Shown here piece by piece: positions 17,600 to 27,362 of a DNA stretch of 64,000 bases. This DNA comes from Mucilaginibacter aquaedulcis (GTDB lineage: Bacteria > Bacteroidota > Bacteroidia > Sphingobacteriales > Sphingobacteriaceae), in the NCBI RefSeq assembly GCF_030409325.1, contig NZ_JAUFPR010000002.1:992001-1056000 (forward strand). Direction: 5' to 3'. Below the pieces are notes generated by a model. It saw only the letters and a list, made by a program, of their open reading frames with translations, ran no database searches and was not told the DNA's origin. The position numbers were made by a program, and so were the translations under genes. Within the stretch, counting starts at the first letter, position 1; every line of letters begins with the position of its first letter.

Positions 17600-19726
17600 C
17601 TACAGTATCCCAATTTCGGCAACAGTAAAACCATTTCCCTTGATCACATGACGGGCAATAAACTTAAAGTAACGGGCATTTACCGCTGTACTTAATTTAA
17701 TAGTTTGCTCGATAGGGTTTGAAGCAATGTTTGAAAATTCGCCCTCCGCAGCCTGTGTCCAATTTTGCCCATCGATACTTACTTGAAAACTATAACTATC
17801 AACAATACCCTCGGCCTCCGGATTTTTATCCTGACGTGGTAAATAAGTAAAGGCCTTTATGTTTTGCGATTTGCCCAGATCAATCGTTATTTCCTGCGGT
17901 TTAAAAACAATAGAATCATTTTTGGTGCAGGTGTTATACATGGTCTTTGGGTCTTCATCAATAGCATTAGCTACATGGCGCATTCTGTTGCCGCCTGCCT
18001 GCGGAGCAGATGCAATCCACCCGGCTTTAGTTACGCCGAAAACCCGGGTTTTAATTTCACTGTGTGCAGTAGTACCGTCAAAGCTTATTGCTTTTACAAC
18101 ACCACCATTGCTATAGTCAAATAGTTGCTTGTAAACCGGCGAATTTGATGTAGGTTCGGTACCATCAGTGGTATAATGAATACTACTTACAGGAGCATCT
18201 GTACTGATGCTTATCTCACCTTTTATACTGCGCGATATTGCCGGTGCAGACAAGTGTACCGGTTCTTTAAATAATCCGAAATCACTTAGTGCAATTGCTG
18301 CAGGGGAACCTGTAATACGCAGCCTTACTTTGCTGGTAGTTATATTTTGCGATAAACGGATTAAACGGTTTGCACCAATAGTAGGAACAGTAGCAATTTC
18401 TTTCCAGGCATTATTTTGCCAAACATCAACAGCGGCACCTTCAATACGCTGGCCAAGCTTTATGTTTTCACGTAAACGGATCACATTAAATGTTTTAGGG
18501 GTATGCATATCTGCAGTTAACGAAGGTGTTGTTACCGCATCATCAGTAGCCCAGTAGGTGTAGCGGTCATTATCAAGCAAAAAGGCTGTCCCAAATTTTG
18601 CGGCATTGCTCCCTCTCACATTGCTTGCTTTTAAAGTCGCCCCCTTTAACTCGTTAACTGCAAAGGTTTGTTTAATAACTGTACCAAATTGTTTAAGTAT
18701 CTGTACGTCTTCATCGGTCAGCACACCGTCTTTATCTGGTGATAAACCAAGATCAAGGCAGGCACCGCGGCCTACACTTTTATAGTAAAGATCAAGTAAG
18801 GTATAGGCCGATTTGGTTTGCCCGTCCTGCGTTTTATGGTAAAACCATCCTGGTCTTGACGGCACATCACACTCTGCCGGGATCCAGAATTTTCCGTTAT
18901 GGGTACCTTCCGGGCTTGTTTCATATTTTACGTTACCATTTGATGGTATTTTACCATCCGCAGCTTCAGGAGTAAAAGTTGCCCAGTAAGTTTCACCGGC
19001 ATGACCTTCTTCATTACCTACCCAACGCACATCCGGGCCGGCATCGCCAAAGATAGCCGCGCCGGGCTGCATTTTACGGGTAATGGCCCATGTAGTGTCC
19101 CAGCCATAATAGGTAGATCGGTCAATTTTACGTTGCTCTCGTGCGCCGCCATAATAGCCATCGCCACCATTGGCGCCATCATGCCATGACATAAACAAGG
19201 GGCCATAATTAGCGTAAAGCTCTTCCAACTGTTTGCGGTAAACTTCTGTTACATATGCCGGTTTGCCGTACGATGCATTGTTCCTGTCCCAGGGTGAGCA
19301 GTATATGCCCATTTTCATACCCAGTTGTTTACAGGCTTCCTGGTATTCTTTCACCACATCGCCTTTGCCGTTTTTCCAACTACTTTTGCTAATGTTATGA
19401 TCGGTTGTTTTAGTTGGCCAAAGGCAAAAGCCATCATGATGCTTGGCCACTACCACTATACCTTTAAAGCCGCCAGCCTTAGCAGCCCCTACTATTTGCA
19501 GGGCACTAAAGTTTGAAGGGTTAAAAATATTTGGACTTTCATCGCCAAATCCCCATTCCTTATCCGTGTAGGTAGCCATACTGAAATGCACTATGCAATA
19601 CATTTCTGTTTCCTGCCAACGTAGCTGTAATTGTGATGGCAGAACGCCATAAGGTTTGGGAGCTGATTGTGCAAATATAGTTAATGCATTTACCAGCAAT
19701 AAGGCAACAATTGTTAACTTTTTCAT
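17600..19726 (-). CDS. GH29 alpha-L-fucosidase with F5/8-type and chitobiase-like C-terminal domains
   Basis: The 708-residue protein has a signal peptide (1-20). The GH29 barrel (about 25-350) shows MYCIVHFSMATYTDKEWG, AKHHDGFCLWPTKTTDHN near 95-110, and the predicted nucleophile Asp183 in MSWHDGANGG. A first discoidin-like domain (about 370-480) is followed by a chitobiase C-terminal-type segment (IHYTTDGTEPTSNSPVY near 525) and a second discoidin-like domain (about 580-705, SIDGQNWTQAAEG). Such additions usually mediate sugar binding. With the GH95 gene at the left edge, the window has two fucosidase families, pointing to a fucosylated substrate. It is separated from susD by 139 bp containing a strong hairpin. 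Confidence 0.92.
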   Translation of the reverse strand: MKKLTIVALLLVNALTIFAQSAPKPYGVLPSQLQLRWQETEMYCIVHFSMATYTDKEWGFGDESPNIFNPSNFSALQIVGAAKAGGFKGIVVVAKHHDGFCLWPTKTTDHNISKSSWKNGKGDVVKEYQEACKQLGMKMGIYCSPWDRNNASYGKPAYVTEVYRKQLEELYANYGPLFMSWHDGANGGDGYYGGAREQRKIDRSTYYGWDTTWAITRKMQPGAAIFGDAGPDVRWVGNEEGHAGETYWATFTPEAADGKIPSNGNVKYETSPEGTHNGKFWIPAECDVPSRPGWFYHKTQDGQTKSAYTLLDLYYKSVGRGACLDLGLSPDKDGVLTDEDVQILKQFGTVIKQTFAVNELKGATLKASNVRGSNAAKFGTAFLLDNDRYTYWATDDAVTTPSLTADMHTPKTFNVIRLRENIKLGQRIEGAAVDVWQNNAWKEIATVPTIGANRLIRLSQNITTSKVRLRITGSPAAIALSDFGLFKEPVHLSAPAISRSIKGEISISTDAPVSSIHYTTDGTEPTSNSPVYKQLFDYSNGGVVKAISFDGTTAHSEIKTRVFGVTKAGWIASAPQAGGNRMRHVANAIDEDPKTMYNTCTKNDSIVFKPQEITIDLGKSQNIKAFTYLPRQDKNPEAEGIVDSYSFQVSIDGQNWTQAAEGEFSNIASNPIEQTIKLSTAVNARYFKFIARHVIKGNGFTVAEIGIL

Positions 19727-19786
19727 TCTGTTTAAAATGGATTTCAGATAGGTAAACTTATGTATTTAGGATGGTTTTAAAACAAC

Positions 19787-19830
19787 TCAGTCCTGTTTGA
19801 TACATCCTAAAGTTAATCAAACAGGACTGA
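19787..19830. terminator. Strong intercistronic hairpin between susD and GH29
   Basis: Perfect 15-bp arms (19787-19801, TCAGTCCTGTTTGAT; 19816-19830) surround a 14-nt loop, 35 bp after the SusD stop. In the minus direction it is followed by a short T stretch (GTTGTTTTAAAA). It may partly terminate or stabilise the susCD message, as expected where downstream enzymes are needed in lower amounts. Confidence 0.6.
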
Positions 19831-19865
19831 AATTGCGCATCGGTATTATATCCTTTGCTTACTGC

Positions 19866-21623
19866 TTACCATCCGGGGTTTTGTTTAATATTTGGATTTA
19901 AAGTTAGCTCGTCTGTTGGTATAGGCAGCAGATACATTTTATCGTTCCAGGTACGATTGGTAATACTTGGATATTGACGTATATAATTATTGGCATCAAC
20001 AACTACACTGCTTACATCCAGTTTAGCGGCTGTATATTGAGCGCGTAAAGCCGGTGTAAGCTTCATACCCAATATGGTATTAGGATTGTTGATCAATGTA
20101 CCTGCACGCCATCTTTTAATATCATCAAAGCGGAAACCTTCAGAACCCAGTTCAATACGGCGCTCCCTGCGGATCTCATCAATCAAAACTGGCAGCGTAG
20201 GGAAATTAGATTTAGGATCTTTTACCAGATTGGCAATGATCATGTGCGGCATGCCTACCCTGTCGCGCAACTTATTGATTGTGTTGTCAATAGTGGTTTG
20301 TGTGGCCTGGCCCAATTCGGCTTTTGCTTCTGCTTCAATCAACAGTGTTTCTGCATAACGGAAAATGAAGAAATCATAAGTAGAGGCATTGGCATTCCAT
20401 GCGGCCAAAAGGCTTGAACGACCTTTAATAGGCTGATAGCCGGTTGAAGTGACGGTAGTACCGATTCGTGGAAGCGTAATAATGTCGCCAGCCAGAAAAT
20501 CGAAACCTCTTGTCGCAATCTGTTGCTTATAACGCGGATCACGGTTCGTTGATTCATCTTCAGGAGTATCATCACCCTTATAAAGCGGGCTTAATGAAGT
20601 TGGCAAACCATCTGAGCATAAAATAGAGTTAACAAAATCTTTGCTGTAACCATCAGCAGCTTCACCTAATGAGCGGTCAATACCATTCATCAAGATACTT
20701 TGTAAGTAACGCATAGGCAATATAGCCTCTGGATTTCCCTGTAACTCGTCTTGAATAAACAGATTATAATAATCAGATGTTGGGTTACCTGTACTATATA
20801 GTTTATACAAACCTGAATTCATGATCTGTTCGGCCGCATCAGATGCTGCCTGTAAGTAAGTAGTTTCATCACCTGCTCCGGCATACTTTCTGTAAGTTCC
20901 TTCCCACAGGCAAACACGTGCTTTTAGAGCAAGAGCGGCGTATTTACCCAAGCGTCCGTTGGCCGGAGCTGCCGGCAAGTTGGCTATTGCAAAATTGATA
21001 TCCTTTAATACGGAATCCATCACTTGCTTGTGCGGCATTCTTGGCCCATATAAAACAGATTTTGAAGTATCAACAATGTAGTGGTTTACGTAAGGCACAT
21101 CTCCAAAAGCTTTCACCTTTTTCCAAAAATCATTGGCTCTAAAAAACAGTGTTTCGCCTACATAAATATTTTTGGTAGCATCAGGAATATTAGCCTTTTG
21201 ATAATTGGCCAGAAAAAAATTACAAGCCCTGATGAGTGCAAAATCCCAATCGGTACCTGACTGGTTAACATTTACCGTATTGCTATTGATTACCGTACCT
21301 GAGGTATTTGAATTAAAATCTAAAGTTGTACTGCCAGAATAATTATGCGTAGCCGCGCTCGGGATAGTATAAGTACCTGCCAAAATTGGATTTAAAGTAG
21401 CATTTGCCTTATCATCAGAATTATCATCAGCTCTTAAAAAGTTCTGTATGGTTAATGCAGAATAATACTGATTACAATACAATTGCAGATCGGTTTCATT
21501 TTTAAAAAAGTTAGCCGGAATAATATCACTGAGGGGTGCCCTGTTAAGGAAACTTTCCCGCTTACAAGATGCAACTACGGTTAGTGTTGCACAGGCTATA
21601 TATAGGATATATTTATTTTTCAT
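19866..21623 (-). CDS. SusD/RagB-family outer-membrane glycan-binding lipoprotein
   Basis: With the ATG at 21623 the product has 585 residues and a clear lipoprotein signal (MKNKYILYIACATLTVVAS followed by Cys20). A start 18 bp further upstream is also open. Family features include the N-terminal FLNRAPLSDIIPANFFKNE, the helical TPR region (KYAALALKARVCLWEGTYRKYAG), and the C-terminal signature with FRYAETLLIEAEAKAELGQ, IRRERRIELGSEGFRFDDIKRW and LLPIPTDELTLNPNIKQNPGW. SusD lies on the cell surface as a lid on SusC and binds the incoming glycan. The gene follows susC by 49 bp. Which glycan is bound cannot be read from sequence. Confidence 0.95.
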   Translation of the reverse strand: MKNKYILYIACATLTVVASCKRESFLNRAPLSDIIPANFFKNETDLQLYCNQYYSALTIQNFLRADDNSDDKANATLNPILAGTYTIPSAATHNYSGSTTLDFNSNTSGTVINSNTVNVNQSGTDWDFALIRACNFFLANYQKANIPDATKNIYVGETLFFRANDFWKKVKAFGDVPYVNHYIVDTSKSVLYGPRMPHKQVMDSVLKDINFAIANLPAAPANGRLGKYAALALKARVCLWEGTYRKYAGAGDETTYLQAASDAAEQIMNSGLYKLYSTGNPTSDYYNLFIQDELQGNPEAILPMRYLQSILMNGIDRSLGEAADGYSKDFVNSILCSDGLPTSLSPLYKGDDTPEDESTNRDPRYKQQIATRGFDFLAGDIITLPRIGTTVTSTGYQPIKGRSSLLAAWNANASTYDFFIFRYAETLLIEAEAKAELGQATQTTIDNTINKLRDRVGMPHMIIANLVKDPKSNFPTLPVLIDEIRRERRIELGSEGFRFDDIKRWRAGTLINNPNTILGMKLTPALRAQYTAAKLDVSSVVVDANNYIRQYPSITNRTWNDKMYLLPIPTDELTLNPNIKQNPGW

Positions 21624-21672
21624 TGTTATATTTTTTAACATCTGTTAAACCAGTTTAATGGATATACTTTGA

Positions 21673-24600
21673 TTAAAATGTGGCTTGTACCCCAAATGAT
21701 AATGACTTATTAAGCGGGTATGTATTAAAGTTTGTGGCAGTTTCCGGGTCATAGCTTTTGTTAAGCGATGTGAACGTAAATAAGTTGGCACCGGTAACAT
21801 AAAACCGAAGTTTTTGCAATTTGATACTCTTAACAATTGCCGAAGGCAAAGTATATCCAAATGTTAATTGTTTAATACGGGCATAAGCAGCATTTAAAAT
21901 ATATTTATCCTGCGCCTGCTCATTTCCACCACCGCTAAACCTGATACGCGGGTAATAGGCGTTAGTGTTGGTTGGTGTCCAGTAGTTAGTTGTCATTTGC
22001 GATGGGATACTGTACTCATCATCTCTGAATGCGTAGAACACGTACTCGTTAGGATAAAAATCCTGCTTTAAAACACCCTGAATAAAGGTAGCAAAGTCAA
22101 AGTTCTTGTATGACAGATTTAAGTTGAAACCGAATTTATAATGAGCTGTAGTATTACCTATTAAGGTTTTATCACCCATATTACCCAGGGTGTTGTTACC
22201 ATAATTGATCTTGCCATCGCCGTTCAGATCTTTATATTTTATATCACCGGCAAGCCATTGGTAACCAGCCAATGCTGAATTATCAACAGCGGCAGCCTCG
22301 GCATCTGTTTTGTAGAAGCCTTGATTAATGTAGCCATATATATTTCCCAGATCCTGACCTTGTACAAAGTTGTTAGGATCGCTGATATTCTGAGTTGGGT
22401 TACCTGCATATTTGGTAACACGGGTGTTTGATGTGTTGGATAACCCTAAAGTAATGCTGTAATTTAACTCGTTGATCTTATCAGCATAATTCAAACTAAA
22501 CTCCCAGCCATGAGAAGTAACCGCGGCAGAGTTACTCGGCGGAACAGGAGCACCCAATGTAGATGGTGTTTGTGCTCCCGGAGCAAGGATATCTTTAATA
22601 TTGGTGATGAAGTAATCAAATGAACCGTTCAGCTTACTATTAAATAATGCATAATCTAAACCAAAGTTTTTGGTTTGTACCTTTTCCCAGGTAAAGGATG
22701 AACTTACAAGGCCAGGGGCACCTACCAATATACCTTGCTGACCATTTAATAAGTAATTAACCAAGCCGGTTTTTTGTACCGCGATATATGGATACTGGAA
22801 TGCCGATGAAGCTAAAGAGGTTGCCAGCATATTAAGCATTTGGCCAGTTGAGCCTGTTCCCGGTACCAGTTGGTTAGGCAATTGGCCATATGAAGCTCTT
22901 AATTTCAGTTGATTAAGTGTGCCTTTTATACCTTCCATAAATGATTCTTCGGCAACGTTCCAGCCTACCGATGCAGATGGAGAGAATGAATAACGGCTGT
23001 TTGGCTGAAAGCGTGAAGTACCATCGTAACGGGCATTAATCTCTACCAGGTATTTATTATCATAAATGTAATTCAACCTTGAGAAGGTACCAACAAGAGC
23101 ATATTCTGTTTCAACACTGCCAACCTGTGGTTTAGGATCATTGTTGATGCCAGATGCCGGCAGGTTTGGATCAATCAAGTTTTTAACTAAAGTACTTCCT
23201 AATTGATAATGCTGATACTCCTGGTTATAACCAACCAATGCCTTTAAGTAATGCTTGCCAAACCTGTTTTCATAAGTTGCGAAGGCGTTTAAAGCATTGT
23301 AATTATTGTTTGTTTTGTTTTCAATTACTTGCGATGGGTTTGTCCATGGGTAAATATCAAGGAACGTACCATCAACACCGTACTCATTAAACGGTATCAA
23401 ACTGGCTTTACGGTTATCATTTAATGCGTTCCAGGTGTAGTCAACGTTTATTGATACATGATCAACTGGTTTGATGATTACACGACCAGTTGTCCAAAAA
23501 TCATTTTGCGAATCAATATCACGCCCTGATAATGCGTTAACCGCCAGTGGGTTGGTGTAATTACCCTGTCCTGCAAAATTACCATCAGGATTATAAACCG
23601 GCATTACCGGCGGAATGTTGGAATACAACCATGCACCTCCCTGATTGATACGGGTGGATGCTGGTTGATTATTATCAGTATGGGTCATACTCATGTTTAA
23701 GCCAAGTGTTAACCACTTAGCCACATCAGAGTTAACCTTTAAGGTTGGTGTATAACGCTGGTAAACCTGATTGGCAGATTTTTCCAGACCATCCTGCCTG
23801 TAATAGCCTAAACTGGTTAAGAAAGTGGTTTTACCTTCGCCACCCGAAACAGAAATATTGTGTTGTTGTTGAGGGGCCCAACCCGGATATAAAACCTTTG
23901 TCCAGTCGGTATTACCTACATAGCGGTACCTTTTGGGGTTGGATGGGTCGGGGTAACCTGTTGGGTTATTTGCAGGATCATTAAAATAAGCCGTCGCCAT
24001 AGTAGAATCAAGCGCAGTAAAAGGTGTGGTTGAATAACCACCACTTTTTAAACCTGTGCGGTTAGCCTCGTTAAACATCTTGATATAATCAAGCGAGTTT
24101 ACCTGTTCAACCAAGCGTGTTGGCCTTGAAATGGTATAAGAACCAGAATAATTTACACGTGTAGGGCCGATCTTTCCGCTTTTTGTGGTGATTAGAATAA
24201 CGCCATTGGCAGCCCTACCGCCATATATAGCAGCTGAAGCCGCATCTTTTAACACAGTTATACTGGCTACATCATTAGGGTCAATCAGGTTGGGGTCACG
24301 TGCAACACCATCAATTAATACTAATGGAGTAGTAGCTGCGGCACCATTTGCCAAACTAAGTGTGGTACCACCACGTACGTTAAATGTAGCCGCCGTTCCT
24401 GGCTGACCGCCACCTAAACTTACGTTTAAGTTAGGGATAAGTCCCTGTAATCCGTCACCAAGGTTTACCATTGGGCGGTTCTCTAATTTATCGCTGTTTA
24501 CAGTAGCTATAGAACCTGTAAGATTTACCTTTTTCTGAGTACCGTAACCAACAACAACAACTTCACTTAAACCTTTTGATGAGGCATCTAAAGCGATATT

Positions 24601-25254
24601 AATAGCTGTTCTCTTGTCAACAGATACCTCTGCGGTTACATAACCCAGATAAGAAACTACCAAAACTGCATTGTCAGGGGCAGTAATGGAAAACGCTCCA
24701 TTTAAATCAGTAGCAACACCATTAGTACCGCCTTTAACACGTACTGAAACCCCTATTAAGGCTTCGCCGGTTGATTTATCGGTAACCTTACCCTTTATGG
24801 TAATATCCGCAGCCGGGATTATCACCTCTGTTTTAGTTTCAGCTTGCACAGGGGCAACGGGTTTTGGCACTAAAAGAATGTAATTGTTACGTTGTTTGTA
24901 CATCAGGTCGGTTTGGCCTAATAACAATTTTAGCGTTTCTTCAACTGTACGATTGCCTGCAGGCAAGGTAACATTATTGTATGCTTTAAGCTCATCGTTT
25001 TTGTAGGCAAACCTAAAGTCGGTTTGCTTTTCAATTTGCTTGATAGCATACTTTAGGCTTTGGTTTGTAACGCTCATAGCTACGCTTATGTCCCTGATGG
25101 TTTGGCCATTAGTTACACGAGCAAACAGCATATTACAACAAGTAAGTAAAACTGTAAAGGTAATGGTGGTATACCTCATAATACGGAGAAGTATGGTTAA
25201 ATGTACAGCGCTCTTTTTTGGAACAGAAAAAAATTTAAGTAGTAAAAATTTCAT
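21673..25254 (-). CDS. SusC/RagA-family TonB-dependent outer-membrane transporter with STN signalling domain
   Basis: The 1193-residue protein carries an extended N-terminal signal (about 1-50), then an STN domain (about 55-130, ISVAMSVTNQSLKYAIKQIEKQTDFRF). A carboxypeptidase-regulatory-like domain follows (about 150-235, ITIKGKVTDKSTGEALIGVSV), then the TonB plug (about 240-370, LSEVVVVGYGTQKK and DVASITVLKDAASAAIYG) and a beta-barrel ending in aromatic Phe. SusC imports oligosaccharides held by SusD. The STN domain is the part that touches a FecR anti-sigma factor in transducer-type transporters, and a FecR gene lies directly upstream. An internal Met at residue 26 could be an alternative start. 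Confidence 0.95.
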   Translation of the reverse strand: MKFLLLKFFSVPKKSAVHLTILLRIMRYTTITFTVLLTCCNMLFARVTNGQTIRDISVAMSVTNQSLKYAIKQIEKQTDFRFAYKNDELKAYNNVTLPAGNRTVEETLKLLLGQTDLMYKQRNNYILLVPKPVAPVQAETKTEVIIPAADITIKGKVTDKSTGEALIGVSVRVKGGTNGVATDLNGAFSITAPDNAVLVVSYLGYVTAEVSVDKRTAINIALDASSKGLSEVVVVGYGTQKKVNLTGSIATVNSDKLENRPMVNLGDGLQGLIPNLNVSLGGGQPGTAATFNVRGGTTLSLANGAAATTPLVLIDGVARDPNLIDPNDVASITVLKDAASAAIYGGRAANGVILITTKSGKIGPTRVNYSGSYTISRPTRLVEQVNSLDYIKMFNEANRTGLKSGGYSTTPFTALDSTMATAYFNDPANNPTGYPDPSNPKRYRYVGNTDWTKVLYPGWAPQQQHNISVSGGEGKTTFLTSLGYYRQDGLEKSANQVYQRYTPTLKVNSDVAKWLTLGLNMSMTHTDNNQPASTRINQGGAWLYSNIPPVMPVYNPDGNFAGQGNYTNPLAVNALSGRDIDSQNDFWTTGRVIIKPVDHVSINVDYTWNALNDNRKASLIPFNEYGVDGTFLDIYPWTNPSQVIENKTNNNYNALNAFATYENRFGKHYLKALVGYNQEYQHYQLGSTLVKNLIDPNLPASGINNDPKPQVGSVETEYALVGTFSRLNYIYDNKYLVEINARYDGTSRFQPNSRYSFSPSASVGWNVAEESFMEGIKGTLNQLKLRASYGQLPNQLVPGTGSTGQMLNMLATSLASSAFQYPYIAVQKTGLVNYLLNGQQGILVGAPGLVSSSFTWEKVQTKNFGLDYALFNSKLNGSFDYFITNIKDILAPGAQTPSTLGAPVPPSNSAAVTSHGWEFSLNYADKINELNYSITLGLSNTSNTRVTKYAGNPTQNISDPNNFVQGQDLGNIYGYINQGFYKTDAEAAAVDNSALAGYQWLAGDIKYKDLNGDGKINYGNNTLGNMGDKTLIGNTTAHYKFGFNLNLSYKNFDFATFIQGVLKQDFYPNEYVFYAFRDDEYSIPSQMTTNYWTPTNTNAYYPRIRFSGGGNEQAQDKYILNAAYARIKQLTFGYTLPSAIVKSIKLQKLRFYVTGANLFTFTSLNKSYDPETATNFNTYPLNKSLSFGVQATF

Positions 25255-25336
25255 AATTTTACTTTGATTTAAGCGGTTTTAGGAAACTGGTTTAAACTCG
25301 ATCGGAAAACAGAACTGATACTTCTGTTATCCAGCT

Positions 25337-25370
25337 AAAAGCCGTTGCGGTTGGCGCCGCAGCGGTTTTT
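25337..25370. terminator. Terminator-like hairpin in the FecR-SusC gap
   Basis: Arms CCGTTGCGG (25342-25350) and CCGCAGCGG (25357-25365), with one G-T wobble, are flanked by AAAA and TTTTTT, so it can act in both directions. In the minus direction it lies about 95 bp after the FecR stop and 85 bp before the SusC start. A second small dyad, GCCATCA/TGATGGC (25384-25399), sits next to it. Together they could end the FecR message or form part of the susC leader. Confidence 0.6.
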
Positions 25371-25464
25371 TCAATAAAGGTCTGCCATCATTTGATGGCC
25401 TTGGTTTTGTTATTTTTTCCTCATGCGTGTTTTTTTTAAGTTTAATTAATTAGTATCTTATATT

Positions 25465-26460
25465 TTATTTGATAGTAATGTCGCTGGCATTGCGCTCGTA
25501 TTTAAACCTCGAAAGCTCACTGATCACATTCAACACCTGGTCTATATTCTCATGCTTTAAAAATGAAGCGGTAAAATGATTATCTTTTGTTTTAGGATCG
25601 GTAAAAGCTATTTTAACATTATACCAACGCTCAAGCACCTGGGCTGCTTCGCCGAGGGTTATGTTATCAAAAATAAGGTCGCCGTTCATCCAGCGTAGCC
25701 TTGAAGCATTTACGGTATATTTTTTAGAGTCGCCACTTACCTGATTGTAACTTAAACACTCATTAGGTGTTAATACACTCAACACTTTACTTTTAAGAGC
25801 CACACTCACTTTACCGCGAGCTACGGTTACACTCACTTTATTTGAACCATATGCTTTAACATTAAAAGCAGTACCCAATACCTGTGTAAATACTTTGCCC
25901 GTGTGTATAATAAATGGTCTTTTTTCGTCATGAGCTACATCAAAATAAGCTTCTCCTTCTAAGTACAATTCTCTTTTACTTCCAGTAAAGCTTGAAGGAT
26001 ATTTTAACTTACTTCCTGAGTTAACCCAAACCTGTGTACCATCTGGCAATCCAATTTGTATCTTTTTACCGTATGGAACTGTTTTTTCAAAATAAACAAC
26101 AGCCTGTTGTTGTGGTGTAAACTTAGCCCTGTATGCAACAAAAAACACAATACCTAATACAATGAATATTCCGGCTGCAACAGACATCCATCGCCTAAAA
26201 TGAAAAACTGGTTTATCAGGTGGTTCTGTACTTAATGAAAATCTCGGATCAGCTGTGATTTTTTGATATAAATATTCTCTTTGTATATCATCGAAAGAAT
26301 GTTCTGCATTAAGACCATCCCACTCTTGTTCCATAAGCTCATGTAATTCCTGATCATTGACCGACCTTGAAATGCAGGCCATCAATTCATCATAATCTTC
26401 ACGACTGATGTTATTGCTGGTATATCTTTTTAAAAGAAAACTTATACGCTCCTTATTCAC
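25465..26460 (-). CDS. FecR-family anti-sigma factor
   Basis: The 331-residue inner-membrane protein starts at a GTG (26460). The cytoplasmic N-terminal helical region (1-88) would bind the sigma factor, a single membrane segment spans about 91-110 (WMSVAAGIFIVLGIVFFVA), and the periplasmic FecR domain (about 120-240) contains YGKKIQIGLPDGTQVWVNSGSKL. The last 70 residues match the DUF4974 form common in Bacteroidota (LGEAAQVLERWYNVKIAF). It should relay the signal from the STN domain of SusC to the ECF sigma factor. It is transcribed towards susC and away from the sigma gene, with 284 bp between their starts. TACCTTTA on the minus strand (26495-26502) is a possible -7 box. Confidence 0.93.
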   Translation of the reverse strand: MNKERISFLLKRYTSNNISREDYDELMACISRSVNDQELHELMEQEWDGLNAEHSFDDIQREYLYQKITADPRFSLSTEPPDKPVFHFRRWMSVAAGIFIVLGIVFFVAYRAKFTPQQQAVVYFEKTVPYGKKIQIGLPDGTQVWVNSGSKLKYPSSFTGSKRELYLEGEAYFDVAHDEKRPFIIHTGKVFTQVLGTAFNVKAYGSNKVSVTVARGKVSVALKSKVLSVLTPNECLSYNQVSGDSKKYTVNASRLRWMNGDLIFDNITLGEAAQVLERWYNVKIAFTDPKTKDNHFTASFLKHENIDQVLNVISELSRFKYERNASDITIK

Positions 26461-26744
26461 CTGGTTTATTTTAAATTACAATCGATGCCGATAATAAAGG
26501 TAATACACATCTGAACAGGTTTAGGACTACCCGCTTTTAAAATATTTTTAAAAAGTGATATATTAATTTAAATCCATACAGAATATTAAGAAATGACTTA
26601 GAATGCGCAGATAATTTTGCAGAAAGGCCAATTAAACGTACAACATTGTTAATTTCAGGCATGATATTTTATCACAACATTATCTTTTTATTATCAAATC
26701 TTTTTTAGATTTGGTAACTCGAAGTCATTTAACCCCTTGTATTA

Positions 26745-27344
26745 GTGAAGTTATTGGAAGATCAAAGTGAAAGATATGCTGCCCGTCTGAAAAACGACGA
26801 TCAGGGCGCGTTTCATGAGATTTATTGTATCTACAGTAAAAGGCTATACAACTTTGTTTACAGTTTTCTTAAAAATAAAGAACTAAGCGAGGAGGTTGTT
26901 CAGGAAACCTTTTTAAATCTGTGGGTAAACAGGGCTAAACTCAATGAGGCATACCCGGTAGGGCCATTGCTGTTTACTATGGGCAGAAGATTAACTTTAA
27001 ATGCTTTGCGCCAATTTACAACCTCTAAAGCAAGTTTAGAAAAACTTTGGCAATCGATTACATATCTGCACAATGATACTGAGGAAACTATACTGCTAAA
27101 TAATTTACAGGACTTTGCAGAAACTGCCTACCGAAATCTCCCCAAGCAACAACAACTTGTTTTCAGGCTTAGCCGGGAAGAAGGATTATCTTATGATGAA
27201 ATTGCTGATAGACTGCAAATATCAAAAAACACAGTAAAAAACCACCTGATTGCCGCCCTCAAAAATTTAAGAACACAGTTTTCACGGTCAGATATTGTTT
27301 ACCTGTTTCTTATTATACTTTCCATGTTTGCTAAAAGCAAATAA
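26745..27344 (+). CDS. ECF RNA polymerase sigma factor (FecI-like)
   Basis: This is a 199-residue sigma-70 family protein beginning at a GTG. Region 2 covers about 20-95 (FHEIYCIYSKRLYNFVYSFL, then KELSEEVVQETFLNLWVN). Region 4 covers about 130-180 (LPKQQQLVFRLSREEGLSYDEIADRLQ, with the helix-turn-helix SKNTVKNHLIAALKNLR). The last 15 residues are hydrophobic (IVYLFLIILSMF), which is common in Bacteroidota ECF factors of this group. It is divergent from the FecR gene, so sigma and anti-sigma can be made independently. The likely target is the susCD operon. It converges on threonine synthase with 18 bp between stops and no obvious hairpin. Confidence 0.93.
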   Translation: MKLLEDQSERYAARLKNDDQGAFHEIYCIYSKRLYNFVYSFLKNKELSEEVVQETFLNLWVNRAKLNEAYPVGPLLFTMGRRLTLNALRQFTTSKASLEKLWQSITYLHNDTEETILLNNLQDFAETAYRNLPKQQQLVFRLSREEGLSYDEIADRLQISKNTVKNHLIAALKNLRTQFSRSDIVYLFLIILSMFAKSK

Positions 27345-27362
27345 TTGCTTTAGATCCTCTTT

